Of a DNA stretch of 64,000 nt, positions 16,029-24,446 are shown in pieces. The position numbers and the translations under genes were made by a program. This stretch comes from Flavobacteriales bacterium (GTDB taxonomy: Bacteria; Bacteroidota; Bacteroidia; Flavobacteriales; Flavobacteriaceae), in contig WTJI01000020.1 of the NCBI GenBank assembly GCA_011524905.1, positions 10,747-74,746 on the forward strand, read 5' to 3'. The first letter of the stretch is position 1. Each line of letters begins with the position of its first letter. The notes under the pieces were generated by a model, which made no database searches, was not told where the DNA came from, and saw only the letters and a list, made by a program, of their open reading frames with translations.

Positions 16029-16748
16029 TTAGTTGATGGCTTTGACCTGTTCCCATATAACACGTAGTCGGAAGCCATCAGGATCATATTCACTCATTTT
16101 CGACCCTTTTGGAGGATTCCAATCAGTTCTTGAACCGTCCAATGCGTGCATGGCATCTTTCAAAGTGGCATAGCCGTCCCAGGTCATAATGGTGCTCTCA
16201 TCTTGTCCGCTTGGATAAAGTTTATAACCCATACCCCAGTCCGTCATGCCTGTGGAACCAGCTCGAATGGCTTTTTGGTGGTATGGCTTCCACATTTTTT
16301 TATTTTCTTGAATAAAACCGCTGAGATTTTTAGGTCTGGCATAATTAAACACCCAGTACTTACCGCCTTCACCGTCAATGTTGTCTAGAATTTTGTAATT
16401 GTGAATTTCATAAGTGGTATAAGGTGAGGCTGCATCAGCAGGATCCATTCCGTCTAGTGCAGTCGCATCCCATTGTGGGTTGGCCATTGCTTCTATTGAA
16501 GGAAATCCGTTGACAAAAGCATAGTTCACTTCGTTGGTGCCTGCTGTACCAACTTTCTTCATTAAAGCCCAAAGCGTTTGTTGCCCCTTTTCAATATTAC
16601 TTTGTGCTACCTTGGCCCAATATTGCGTTTCCTTACGTTCGAATTCCGCAATGTCTTCCTGAGCAACTGACACGTACATTATGTAATAATACTGAGCTTG
16701 GAGACTACAACTAACAAATAAAATAAAAAGAAAAAACAGTTTTTTCAT
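16029..16748 (-). CDS. Secreted protein with two ABM/NIPSNAP-like repeats
   Basis: A 239-residue exported protein (signal peptide ending 'CSLQAQ'). It seems to consist of two similar ferredoxin-like halves. The first opens 'YYYIMYVSVAQEDIAEFERK' and the second 'KYWVFNYARPKNLSGFIQEN'; both continue with an amphipathic helix and a 'W..(L/M)..' strand. This layout resembles antibiotic-biosynthesis-monooxygenase/NIPSNAP dimeric alpha-beta barrels, here as an internal dimer. There is no obvious cofactor site. It is monocistronic, with its own terminator, and divergent from the stand-alone plug gene. Fold is inferred from pattern only; function unknown. Confidence 0.78.
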   Translation of the reverse strand: MKKLFFLFILFVSCSLQAQYYYIMYVSVAQEDIAEFERKETQYWAKVAQSNIEKGQQTLWALMKKVGTAGTNEVNYAFVNGFPSIEAMANPQWDATALDGMDPADAASPYTTYEIHNYKILDNIDGEGGKYWVFNYARPKNLSGFIQENKKMWKPYHQKAIRAGSTGMTDWGMGYKLYPSGQDESTIMTWDGYATLKDAMHALDGSRTDWNPPKGSKMSEYDPDGFRLRVIWEQVKAIN

Positions 16749-16807
16749 GTTGAATTAATTTATGGTTTTGTACAATTTACAACTTTTTTAAATATTTTTA
16801 TTTTATT

Positions 16808-17239
16808 ATGTCAAACCTATTCTCGCTTACAAAAAACCACCTGTTTTTTTTGTTTTTGTTGGGTTCAATCGCTGCGCTAAGGTCACAAAACCCACCCTAC
16901 ATCAACGCTTTGGAACAAGCACAAGGCCAATTGCCAGGTGTAAACATTACCCCAAACAGAAGTCAACTAGATGCACCGCCCAAGGTCATTATTCGGGGGT
17001 ATTCAACTTGGAATAATAACGGACCACTTTATGTCATTGACGGCGTACAAACAGAAGATAGTGGTCTCTTTAACAGTCTTAACCCCTATGATATAAAATC
17101 AATTACTGTACTCAAAGATGCCAGTGCATCAATCTATGGCGCAAGGGGAGCCAATGGTGTAATATTGGTAAAAACCAAAGAAGCAGCTTACACCAAAAAA
17201 AGAAATAAAAAAAGGAAAAAGTTGAAGAAAAATAACTGA
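16808..17239 (+). CDS. Stand-alone TonB receptor plug domain protein
   Basis: A 143-residue protein with signal peptide (ending near 'AALRSQ'), then a single SusC-type plug: 'INALEQAQGQLPGVNITPNR', 'PKVIIRGYSTWNNNGPLYVI', 'SITVLKDASASIYGARGANG', 'GVILVKTK'. It stops right after the plug with a lysine-rich tail ('KKRNKKRKKLKKNN') and has no barrel. The reading frame stops cleanly and no barrel-like frame follows, so it is either a deliberately truncated plug protein or a very old remnant of a receptor. A complex inverted repeat with a T-tract lies downstream. Function unknown. Confidence 0.72.
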   Translation: MSNLFSLTKNHLFFLFLLGSIAALRSQNPPYINALEQAQGQLPGVNITPNRSQLDAPPKVIIRGYSTWNNNGPLYVIDGVQTEDSGLFNSLNPYDIKSITVLKDASASIYGARGANGVILVKTKEAAYTKKRNKKRKKLKKNN

Positions 17240-17250
17240 GCTATTAAAAA

Positions 17251-17365
17251 GAACCCTTGCTTACTAGCACCTTCAGAAAGTAACCAAATCAAAATGAAAA
17301 AAAGTCTAAACTCGAACAATCAATCTAAAAAAGAACGTGCTAGCATTAGACAAGGGTTTCTTTTT
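17251..17365 (+). terminator. Long imperfect stem-loop downstream of the plug gene
   Basis: GAACCCTTG ... CTAGCAC at 17251-17270 pairs with GTGCTAG ... CAAGGGTTTC at 17337-17360, giving two helices of 7-9 bp separated by an internal loop, with about 66 bases in the apical loop. The right arm is followed by TTTTTC. It may act as terminator for the plug gene or be part of a structured small RNA. Confidence 0.5.
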
Positions 17366-17443
17366 CATAGCATTACAAATTTCTTTTTTTTATTGCTAAA
17401 AAACTGATAAAGAGACGTTAAAAAGCGTTAAAATTTTTGAACT

Positions 17444-17821
17444 TTAAGACATAAGGGTTTCGTCTCTTTCAATCATAAGAATGGCCGACTGAGGTACAAT
17501 CATATATTTATCCCCTTTATAATCCACCTCATAAGAGCCATTTTGAAGAAAAACAGCTAGATCACCCTCTTTGACCTGGAGCGGCATGTAATTTAATTTC
17601 TCAGCTGAAAGTTTCCAAGTTTCGTTAGTATCAACAGAGGTCGGCAGTGGATAACCCGGTCCAGACTTGACGACATATCCATATTGGATTTTTTCCTTTT
17701 CACGAACCCCTGGTGGAAGATACAAACCGCTTGCAGTTCGCTCTGACTCTTTTCGAGGCTTAACCAGTACACGATCTCCAATGACATGTATCTGAGATAA
17801 ATCATTACTTTGGTTGCTCAT
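17444..17821 (-). CDS. GroES-family co-chaperonin paralogue
   Basis: A 125-residue Cpn10-fold protein: 'IHVIGDRVLVKPRKESERTA', mobile-loop-like 'GLYLPPGVREKEKIQYGYVV', 'VKEGDLAVFLQNGSYEVDYK' and 'YMIVPQSAILMI'. The start at ATG 17821 (MSNQSNDLSQ) replaces the track's upstream start, which would run into the trehalase gene. It is longer than canonical GroES, with an insertion rich in Pro/Thr/Trp before the roof strands, and no groEL is adjacent. It lies 50 bases downstream of the trehalase gene on the same strand and is likely the last gene of that operon. Probably an accessory or divergent co-chaperonin; a real GroEL partner is assumed elsewhere. Confidence 0.85.
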   Translation of the reverse strand: MSNQSNDLSQIHVIGDRVLVKPRKESERTASGLYLPPGVREKEKIQYGYVVKSGPGYPLPTSVDTNETWKLSAEKLNYMPLQVKEGDLAVFLQNGSYEVDYKGDKYMIVPQSAILMIERDETLMS

Positions 17822-17871
17822 TTTAGCTATTTTTCCGGCAAAGATATCAACAGTGTATTTCAAAAAAAAAC

Positions 17872-19371
17872 CTAATGGGCGCCTAATAATTGGAGGTAGA
17901 CTCCGTTGGTCCATCCAAATCCGTCCTGAACAGGATACTCTCCACCCCCAGTTGATTGATCCGGATTTACAACATTATATTTTTCTAACATTTTACCAGT
18001 CTGTTGGTAAACTTTCTTGTTGAGTGCCATCCAGCGTTCAGAGATCATATTTGCTAAATTGTATAAGCCATAATTTCTGAGTCCTTTAATAGCAATCCAC
18101 TGAAGTGGTGCCCATCCGTTAGGGGCATCCCATTGTTGCGAAGTGGTTTGTAGGGTAGTAATTAGGCCGCCTGGTTTTAAAAAAGATTTTTCTAAAATGA
18201 GAGCACAAGCATGCGCTTGTTCAGGAGTAGCAAGCTTAAAAAAGAGTGGGAAAATCCCCGCAAGTGTAATGGCAGCTGTCGATTGGTAAGTTGTCCGGTC
18301 AAGGTCGTGGAAAAAGCTGGTCGCTTCGTTCCAAAAATATGTTTGAATACTTTTTTTTCGATTCTTAGCTTTTTGCGCATAGAATTCACTTTTTTCGGAC
18401 TTGTCCTTGGCAAACGCTACGGATAGTAAACCTTCTAGGTTGAAGAGCAAACAATTCAAATCTACTGGGATGATATCTGTAGTATAAATACTATCTATTT
18501 CTTGTGGATTTGCAAACCAACGTGAACTAAAGTCCCAGCCTGACTCACAAGCGGCCCGAAGATGACCAAATAGTACTTTGTGGTCTTGCTGGCTATTTTG
18601 AGCTAATTCATAATCAGTCTGATACATTTCATCACGTGGGCTGGCATAGTGGTCAAAGTATCGATTCCAAATCTGTCCCTTTGGTCCAGTAACAACTCTT
18701 TTATTGGTGGGTTTTGTCTCCTTTAAATCTTCCTGACCTAACATCCAGAAAGCATACTCTTTCTCCAATTGGGGTCGGTATTGCTTCAAAACAGTATCTC
18801 CACGCTGCGAAGCCAATAATTGAACCATCAAACTAAAAAAAGGTGGTTGAGAACGTCCTAAAAAATAACTGCGATTTCCGTTTGGAATAAAACCAAAAGT
18901 GTCTATCAAAAAGGCAAAGTTGGCAACCATATCAGCAACGGCATCCGTACGACCGCTTTGCACCAAACCCAATTGGGTGAAATAACTATCCCAGTAGTAG
19001 ATTTCATTGAATCGGCCCCCAGGTACAATATAAGGATGTGGTAATGGTATCAGTGAACTTCCAGTAACTACTTGGTCTTTTTCCCGCGTCAATACAGACC
19101 ATAGTTTTTCGATGTGCTTCTCTATGGATTGCGAAAGATCGCTTTTAAAAGTTGTAGTACGAGAGGGATTGGGAAGAAAGTGTGTTTCAAAAAACAAGCT
19201 TATATCAAAGCCCTTTTCATCCTTTTTATGGGCATATGCGGTGAGAATTTCCTTGGGGGAAGCTAGTGGGATCGCATCAGAAATTTGCTTGCCATCTGGC
19301 CAAAAACCACTCGCATGCAAATCTTGAAATAACCCAGGATACAATAAACTTGGTGGCGCTATTTTTCTCAT
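17872..19371 (-). CDS. treF: Cytoplasmic trehalase (glycoside hydrolase family 37)
   Basis: Hydrolyses alpha,alpha-trehalose to two glucose. The 499-residue protein has both GH37 signatures: 'PGGRFNEIYYWDSYFT' (about residues 117-132) and 'QWDAPNGWAPLQW' (about 413-425). The early 'SDAIPLASPKEI' is also typical. There is no signal peptide, so it acts in the cytoplasm like E. coli TreF. It follows an MFS transporter by 9 bases; the transporter probably imports the disaccharide. The gene order LLM oxidoreductase, MFS, trehalase, GroES-like on one strand suggests an operon. Confidence 0.95.
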   Translation of the reverse strand: MRKIAPPSLLYPGLFQDLHASGFWPDGKQISDAIPLASPKEILTAYAHKKDEKGFDISLFFETHFLPNPSRTTTFKSDLSQSIEKHIEKLWSVLTREKDQVVTGSSLIPLPHPYIVPGGRFNEIYYWDSYFTQLGLVQSGRTDAVADMVANFAFLIDTFGFIPNGNRSYFLGRSQPPFFSLMVQLLASQRGDTVLKQYRPQLEKEYAFWMLGQEDLKETKPTNKRVVTGPKGQIWNRYFDHYASPRDEMYQTDYELAQNSQQDHKVLFGHLRAACESGWDFSSRWFANPQEIDSIYTTDIIPVDLNCLLFNLEGLLSVAFAKDKSEKSEFYAQKAKNRKKSIQTYFWNEATSFFHDLDRTTYQSTAAITLAGIFPLFFKLATPEQAHACALILEKSFLKPGGLITTLQTTSQQWDAPNGWAPLQWIAIKGLRNYGLYNLANMISERWMALNKKVYQQTGKMLEKYNVVNPDQSTGGGEYPVQDGFGWTNGVYLQLLGAH

Positions 19372-19380
19372 ATTCTTCGT

Positions 19381-20595
19381 TTAGTTTTGTCGGGTTAAAC
19401 GTTGAAGGATGAGCAATGCGATAAACAAAGCGGATATCGGTATCAAAGTGTAATAAAACCCCTCTTGTGGTCCCAATCCTGCAAATAGATAGCCCATTGC
19501 TCTTGAGCCAAGTGTCCCTCCTAATGCAGAAAAAACAATAATCAATCCAGTCATGGGACTGTGCAGTCGCTTGGGAAGCGCACTGAGCACCGCCGAATTC
19601 AGTAACGGATATATGGGTGCCACAAACAAGCCTACCAAAGGAAATGCATAGCCAATTATTGGAACCTCTGATAGGTTATCGGTTTGTTCTCTCAATTGAC
19701 CTGCAGCTACTGTCTGTGGCAGTACAAAAATCACCATCAATACTGTGAGTACAATACAGCCGCCGACAACATAAAACCATGAATAGCGCTGAGATAGGTA
19801 ACCTGCAATTAAACGTCCCAAACCAAGAGAAACTGCAAAAATACTAGCCATCATGATAGATACATTTTCAGATAGTGCAAGGACATCCTTGTTGAAAGTA
19901 GGCAGCCAAGTCATGATCCCCTGTTCGACCATAACAAATAAAAAAGCGGCCATGACAAAAACCAAAACCAAAATTTTCCCGCACAAAGCCATCATTTGTT
20001 TTAAATCATCTTTCCAATCGTTACCCGGAATTTCGGCCCCTTCATCAAAAGGAACACGCCACAGAAGAAAAAAAGATAAGATTGAGAGGGTCGCCAATAC
20101 CCAATAAACGTCAAGCCAGCTATTGGGATCAGTGGGACTATTGAATGCTGGAAAAAGAAAATAAGCCAGTGCAATCCCAAACATAAATACGCCTTCAATG
20201 CTACTCATCAAACTACTGTGCTGCTTTTTTGTATCTGTAACTAGACCGATTGAGGCGTAAACGGAGACTTTAACTAAGGCAAAAGCAGCACCCACAAGCG
20301 CAAAAAGTACTTTTGCTGCAAAAAATGAATTGCCAAAAAACATACAAAGGCAAGCGAACACCACCATGGCTAGGGCGCTCAACATGGCTTTTTTATAGCC
20401 AATACGGGGCAGGAAAGAGGCTACAAAAAAAGAAACGATCGCTATGGGCAAGTCTTTATAGGCTTCAAGAACACTAGCTTGAACTTCATCAACACCATAG
20501 CTACTTATCGATTTAAGTATAACAATCCCAACGCTATTCAACAAAATAGCAAAGACAAAATAATTAAGATAAAGAGACAATTTGATTCCACGCAC
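19381..20595 (-). CDS. MFS sugar transporter, probable trehalose importer
   Basis: A 404-residue major facilitator with about 12 hydrophobic segments and a central cytoplasmic loop ('WRVPFDEGAEIPGNDWKDDL'). The only candidate starts near the N-terminus are GTG (20595) and an in-frame TTG slightly downstream; I keep GTG. It is 9 bases upstream of the trehalase gene, so trehalose or a related disaccharide is the likely substrate, inferred from context. 'SALPKRLHSPMTGLIIVFSA' near the C-terminus recalls the fucose/glucose:H+ symporter group. Confidence 0.88.
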   Translation of the reverse strand: MRGIKLSLYLNYFVFAILLNSVGIVILKSISSYGVDEVQASVLEAYKDLPIAIVSFFVASFLPRIGYKKAMLSALAMVVFACLCMFFGNSFFAAKVLFALVGAAFALVKVSVYASIGLVTDTKKQHSSLMSSIEGVFMFGIALAYFLFPAFNSPTDPNSWLDVYWVLATLSILSFFLLWRVPFDEGAEIPGNDWKDDLKQMMALCGKILVLVFVMAAFLFVMVEQGIMTWLPTFNKDVLALSENVSIMMASIFAVSLGLGRLIAGYLSQRYSWFYVVGGCIVLTVLMVIFVLPQTVAAGQLREQTDNLSEVPIIGYAFPLVGLFVAPIYPLLNSAVLSALPKRLHSPMTGLIIVFSALGGTLGSRAMGYLFAGLGPQEGFYYTLIPISALFIALLILQRLTRQN

Positions 20596-20638
20596 AACCC
20601 AATAATTTAATTTACTTCTTCTAAAGTAGGAATTTAAT

Positions 20639-21682
20639 TTAGAGTTTTGCCGCTTGTTTTTCTTCTACTAGCGGTTTGACTTTTTGGGCTATGAGTTCAA
20701 AAGAGCGCATCAGTTGGTCGTGTGTTAACCCGGCATTATCCATCTGAAAGGTAAATCGAGACAATCCTCCAAGTGCTTGGCTATGCCGAACAATCTTATC
20801 CGCTACTTCTTCGGGATCGGCAACCAATAGCGCCCCAAGCCTGTTATTTTGCAAATCAAATCGACTCCTGGTTACCGGGGGCCAACCTCGCTCTTTACCA
20901 ATACGAGTAAAAGTTTCCGCATAACCTGGGAAATAGTCATTAACAGCAATTTCTTTGGTATTTGCCACATAGCCCAAAGAATGTATCCCAACTTTAAGCT
21001 GATTCCCATTAAAACCCGCCTCCTCACCAGCTTTTCGATACAATTCTACCAAGGGTGCAAAACGATGGGTCTCACCTCCGATAATAGCAATCATAAGGGG
21101 TAGCCCAAGCCGGCCCGCCCGAACAAAAGAAGTAGCTGTGCCCCCCACTCCAACCCAAATTGGTATCTTTTCTTGAAAGGGTCTTGGTGTTATTTTTTGG
21201 GCTTGCAATGCGGGTCTAAACTGCCCTTCCCAGCTGAGAATTTCATTTTGGCGGATGGCCAATAACAATGCTAGCTTCTCTTCAAAAAGTGCATCATAGT
21301 CTTGAAATTGATAGCCAAATAAAGGAAATGACTCCGAGAAAGAACCTCTGCCAACCACCATTTCAGCCCGTCCAGCACTGACTAAGTCAACAGTTGCGTA
21401 ATTTTGAAATACACGAACAGGATCTGCAGCACTCAATACCGTTACTGCACTAGTTAGTTTGATACTTTTGGTTTGGGCAGCCGCAGCCGCCAACAAAACA
21501 TGTGGTGCCGCATCTAAAAATTCTTCCCGATGGTGCTCGCCAATCCCAAAAACATCTAAACCTACCTGATCGGCATAAACGATTCTTTCAAGTAATTCTT
21601 CTACTGCCAGAACACGGTCTTGCGCCGTTGGTTTACCCTGTCGAACATCAACAGCAGCAAAGCTGTCTATACCAATTTCCAT
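20639..21682 (-). CDS. LLM-class flavin-dependent oxidoreductase (luciferase-like)
   Basis: A 347-residue bacterial-luciferase-family TIM barrel. It starts 'MEIGIDSFAAVDV', with 'FGIGEHHREEFLDAAPHVLL' (conserved GEHH), 'TSAVTVLSAADPVRVFQNYA' and 'GRAEMVVGRGSFSESFPLFG', all typical of LLM monooxygenases that use FMNH2. Its substrate is unknown. It is the first gene of a probable four-gene operon with the MFS transporter and trehalase (43-base gap), although the metabolic link is unclear and it could be a general redox enzyme. Confidence 0.9.
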   Translation of the reverse strand: MEIGIDSFAAVDVRQGKPTAQDRVLAVEELLERIVYADQVGLDVFGIGEHHREEFLDAAPHVLLAAAAAQTKSIKLTSAVTVLSAADPVRVFQNYATVDLVSAGRAEMVVGRGSFSESFPLFGYQFQDYDALFEEKLALLLAIRQNEILSWEGQFRPALQAQKITPRPFQEKIPIWVGVGGTATSFVRAGRLGLPLMIAIIGGETHRFAPLVELYRKAGEEAGFNGNQLKVGIHSLGYVANTKEIAVNDYFPGYAETFTRIGKERGWPPVTRSRFDLQNNRLGALLVADPEEVADKIVRHSQALGGLSRFTFQMDNAGLTHDQLMRSFELIAQKVKPLVEEKQAAKL

Positions 21683-21732
21683 TTTTGGTTTAAAGATAGC
21701 TTATTGTATTTTGTCGTCAAGACGATAAAAAA

Positions 21733-21757
21733 TAAAACCCTCATTTAGAGGGTTTTG
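21733..21757 (-). terminator. Hairpin terminator after the 21767-22516 gene
   Basis: AAAACCCTC / GAGGGTTTT with a 5-base loop, flanked by A-rich and T-rich sequence. It lies just after the stop of the minus-strand gene and before the start of the LLM gene. Confidence 0.8.
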
Positions 21758-21766
21758 ATTATAAGC

Positions 21767-22516
21767 TTATTCCATGTTGGGCGGCGAACTCAGTTCAGGT
21801 AAGAGTCGCATATGAATGGCTCTACGACCCCACAAATTTTCAAGTGACTCATTTAAGCCCTTTAGATCTGCCTCGTAAGCGTCTTTCCCAAACATTTTAT
21901 CGTATTGTTCTACCAATAATGGAAAATCCTTTTCGTTGTCAATACGTTGATCAGCGAAATTTTTATGACCAAAGGAGACCAACACGACATTTCCATTGCA
22001 ACCTGAACCACAACTCCATACATTCATTGACAGATTGGAATTTGATTCTTTCATGGCACGGGCAACACGTGTTCGAAAACGCCAAAAATCTGGTGCCCCC
22101 GTATTACTGATAGTGTAAAATAACATACGACTAAGCATATTGGATTCTTGAGTGTCGGGCCTGTGTGAAGCATTTTCGTTAAATGACCAGTACTGAACGT
22201 TTTGTGAACTGTGCATCTTACCAACCGTTTGCTGCCAATATGCATTCCCAGCAGTGTCAACTGTATCAAAATCATCTATTTGATCAGCCACTTGAACCCG
22301 CCATAGCTTTTGGGCATTGGGACCCGAGAGTACTTCAAACGTGTAATAGGCGGGTTGTCCTTTTTTTGAATTGTACTTTTTGGTTTTTAGCGCTGCGAGT
22401 TCTTTGAACTTTGCCATTTTTCCGTCTTTGATGGTCAGATAACGGCTCATAGCGACTTGTGCTTGCAGGGTTGCAGTCAACAATAAAGCTGCTGCAACAA
22501 CTAAATTTCTTGTCAT
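21767..22516 (-). CDS. Secreted protein of unknown function, tandem alpha/beta fold
   Basis: A 249-residue exported protein. I start it at ATG 22516 (MTRNLVVAAALLLTATLQAQ), a clean signal peptide; the track's version adds nine residues. The mature part shows two similar halves with strand-helix-strand patterns ('MSRYLTIKDGKMAKFKELAA'; 'VVLVSFGHKNFADQRIDNEK'), a small Cys-Gly patch ('WSCGSGCNGN'), and a conserved-looking end 'RRAIHMRLLPELS'. The pattern is reminiscent of the tandem ABM-like protein at 16029. No enzyme motif recognised. Confidence 0.78.
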   Translation of the reverse strand: MTRNLVVAAALLLTATLQAQVAMSRYLTIKDGKMAKFKELAALKTKKYNSKKGQPAYYTFEVLSGPNAQKLWRVQVADQIDDFDTVDTAGNAYWQQTVGKMHSSQNVQYWSFNENASHRPDTQESNMLSRMLFYTISNTGAPDFWRFRTRVARAMKESNSNLSMNVWSCGSGCNGNVVLVSFGHKNFADQRIDNEKDFPLLVEQYDKMFGKDAYEADLKGLNESLENLWGRRAIHMRLLPELSSPPNME

Positions 22517-22623
22517 TGATTTGTGTTTATGGTTATATCCCAAATTTAATTAAATGTTGATAAACCTCTATTTTATTGTCCAAAAAATTTAATTCCTTCT
22601 AAAGATTGCCCACTTTTTTCTTC

Positions 22624-22631
22624 TAATTTTG
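22624..22631 (+). promoter_or_regulatory. -7 promoter element (TAnnTTTG) before the coiled-coil lipoprotein gene
   Basis: TAATTTTG matches the flavobacterial -7 consensus exactly and sits 22 bases before the ATG at 22654. A TTG lies 15 bases further upstream, slightly closer than usual for the -33 element. Confidence 0.4.
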
Positions 22632-22653
22632 ATTAAACAAATTGACTATATCG

Positions 22654-23220
22654 ATGCATAAAATTGGAATGGGCTTTCTTTTTGCTCTAATGATTATGGC
22701 AGGAGGATGCACGAAGAAATTAGAAAAAGACGTAACTGATCTGCAGGCAGAACTGGCAGCTATCAATCTAGAATTGGCAACTTTAAAGACCACTAATGTA
22801 GAATTAGATGCCATTATTGCGAATTTGCAACGCACCAATGCAGATTTTGAAGCCTTATATGAAAGTGATTTTATTGGCTGTTGGTATACTCAAGCATCTG
22901 CTTTACAAGGGGCCATTACAGAAATACAAATTTATCCTGGTGGGGTAGGTTCGCTAGATTTTGGTGGTGGGGTGTATCAAATTTTTTCCTGGTCTGAAAG
23001 AAATGAAATAACAACCCTTCATTTTGGAGATGTTTTATTCTGTAGTTGCTTTGGTGTCGATTATAATTTCATCATGGATAGTGCTCAAATTCTCTTTGGA
23101 GAAATGTTTGACCAAGATCACGTACCAACTATTCAGTTTACAGAAAATGATACTGAATATTTTGAATTATCGGATTGGCGTGAATCCACAATAGCTTTTA
23201 ATCGTTGCATCGTAGACTAA
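22654..23220 (+). CDS. Lipoprotein with coiled-coil segment, unknown function
   Basis: A 188-residue lipoprotein: hydrophobic N-terminus ending 'IMAGGC', then a heptad-like helix (about residues 20-65, 'DVTDLQAELAAINLELATLK') that probably forms a coiled coil, then a compact beta-rich domain of about 110 residues with 'ESDFIGCWYTQ' and two cysteines in 'DVLFCSCFG'. I chose ATG 22654 because the track start is TTG. The short coiled coil after the lipid anchor resembles Lpp-type spacers. It is followed 9 bases later by the CAP-domain gene. Function unknown. Confidence 0.78.
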   Translation: MHKIGMGFLFALMIMAGGCTKKLEKDVTDLQAELAAINLELATLKTTNVELDAIIANLQRTNADFEALYESDFIGCWYTQASALQGAITEIQIYPGGVGSLDFGGGVYQIFSWSERNEITTLHFGDVLFCSCFGVDYNFIMDSAQILFGEMFDQDHVPTIQFTENDTEYFELSDWRESTIAFNRCIVD

Positions 23221-23229
23221 ATATTGAAC

Positions 23230-23763
23230 ATGATAAAATATCTATTTGTAGGTCTTTTCTTTATCAACTCCTTTGTTATATGGGAAAAGGCTGACAATAC
23301 AACCGCTGCTAAAAAACTTACAATTACAGATAGAACAGCCGCTTTGAAAGTCCACAATGATGCCCGTGCTGATGTAGGACTACCTGCTTTAATTTGGTCG
23401 GATGATTTGGCGACAGATGCAGCTGAGTGGGCCCAAAATATGGCTGAAAAGGATAAAATGTACCATTCTAGTAATGACCAACGCCCCAATCAAGGTGAAA
23501 ATCTATATTACACCACAGCAACTGATACGGAAAAAGCGGGTCAATCTGCAGCACAGGCATGGTATAATGAAATCCATGATTTTACATACGCACCCATTGG
23601 ATCTGGGAAAAATAATTTTCCAGCCATTGGCCACTACACTCAAATGGTGTGGAAATCTACTACAGCTGTTGGCATGGCACTTGCCGTATCAAAGTCTGGT
23701 GCAACATACGTGGTTGCGCGCTACAGTCCACCTGGCAACTGGCAAGGAGAAAAACCCTATTAA
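23230..23763 (+). CDS. CAP (SCP/PR-1) domain secreted protein
   Basis: A 177-residue exported protein with hydrophobic N-terminus and one CAP domain: 'ALKVHNDARADVGLPALIWS', 'MYHSSNDQRPNQGENLYYTT', 'IGHYTQMVWKSTTAVGMALA' and 'VVARYSPPGNWQGEKPY'. The CAP-site His and Glu (in GEN and HYTQ) are conserved. Bacterial CAP proteins bind lipids or act as proteases or adhesins in the envelope; the role here is not known. I chose ATG 23230 over the TTG in the track. It probably shares a transcript with the upstream lipoprotein and ends in a strong terminator. Confidence 0.9.
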   Translation: MIKYLFVGLFFINSFVIWEKADNTTAAKKLTITDRTAALKVHNDARADVGLPALIWSDDLATDAAEWAQNMAEKDKMYHSSNDQRPNQGENLYYTTATDTEKAGQSAAQAWYNEIHDFTYAPIGSGKNNFPAIGHYTQMVWKSTTAVGMALAVSKSGATYVVARYSPPGNWQGEKPY

Positions 23764-23764
23764 A

Positions 23765-23806
23765 GTAAAAGCCCCCCTGTGTCAGAGAAGGGCTTTTATA
23801 TTTTTA
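23765..23806. terminator. Bidirectional terminator between CAP gene and carbonic anhydrase
   Basis: AAAAGCCC ... GGGCTTTT hairpin, with T-runs on both strands, placed exactly between two convergent stop codons. Confidence 0.85.
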
Positions 23807-23807
23807 C

Positions 23808-24425
23808 CTAAAGAAAATTGACCTCCCCGCTGGCCACATCATAGATAGCCCCAACAATATCAATTGTTCCATTGTCGTAAAGCGACTTTAAAACAGGACT
23901 GTCCGACTTGATTTTGGCTATGGTAGCTTCTACATTTTTATGGGTGACCATATCAACAAATTCTTTATTTTTTGAAGAGCGATCTCCCGCATAACTAACA
24001 CCTTCCAAGACACTGTCAAAATTTTTAAGCATATCGGTCAAATTGCCCAACTCTACATGGTCACAAGCGCCTTTAATGGCACCACAGGCTGTATGCCCTA
24101 ACACCAAAATCAGCTTTGAGCCTGCTACTTGACAAGCAAATTCCATACTACCAAGAATATCAGTATTGACAAAATTTCCAGCTATTCTTACATTGAAAAT
24201 ATCGCCTATCCCTTGATCGAAAACAATCTCAGAAGGGACACGTGAGTCAATACAGCCCAAAACACAAGCAAAAGGAAATTGGCCTCCAGATGTGGCTTCA
24301 ACTTGACTTGAATAATTCCTGTCTGCTGGTTGACGCGTAAGAAAACGCTGGTTCCCCTCCTGTAAAAGCGTCAATGCTTGCTTTGGCGTTAGTTTTTGTT
24401 GTTCTATTTGTGTAAATGCATTCAT
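23808..24425 (-). CDS. Beta-class carbonic anhydrase
   Basis: Interconverts CO2 and bicarbonate. The 205-residue protein has the beta-class zinc site: Cys 58 and Asp/Arg of 'GCIDSRVPSE' with His 111 and Cys 114 of 'LGHTACGAIKGA'. No signal peptide, so it is cytoplasmic. It lies 21 bases downstream of a SulP transporter and is likely co-transcribed, which suggests that the transporter handles bicarbonate and the two supply carboxylases or buffer internal pH. Confidence 0.95.
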   Translation of the reverse strand: MNAFTQIEQQKLTPKQALTLLQEGNQRFLTRQPADRNYSSQVEATSGGQFPFACVLGCIDSRVPSEIVFDQGIGDIFNVRIAGNFVNTDILGSMEFACQVAGSKLILVLGHTACGAIKGACDHVELGNLTDMLKNFDSVLEGVSYAGDRSSKNKEFVDMVTHKNVEATIAKIKSDSPVLKSLYDNGTIDIVGAIYDVASGEVNFL

Positions 24426-24446
24426 ATTTTTTAAATTTTTAAGTAA

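Noticed and set aside
17294-17407. 37-codon frame 'MKKSLNSNNQSKKERASIRQ' within the long inverted repeat
   Set aside because: It runs straight through the stem and T-rich segment, which explains its composition better than coding does.
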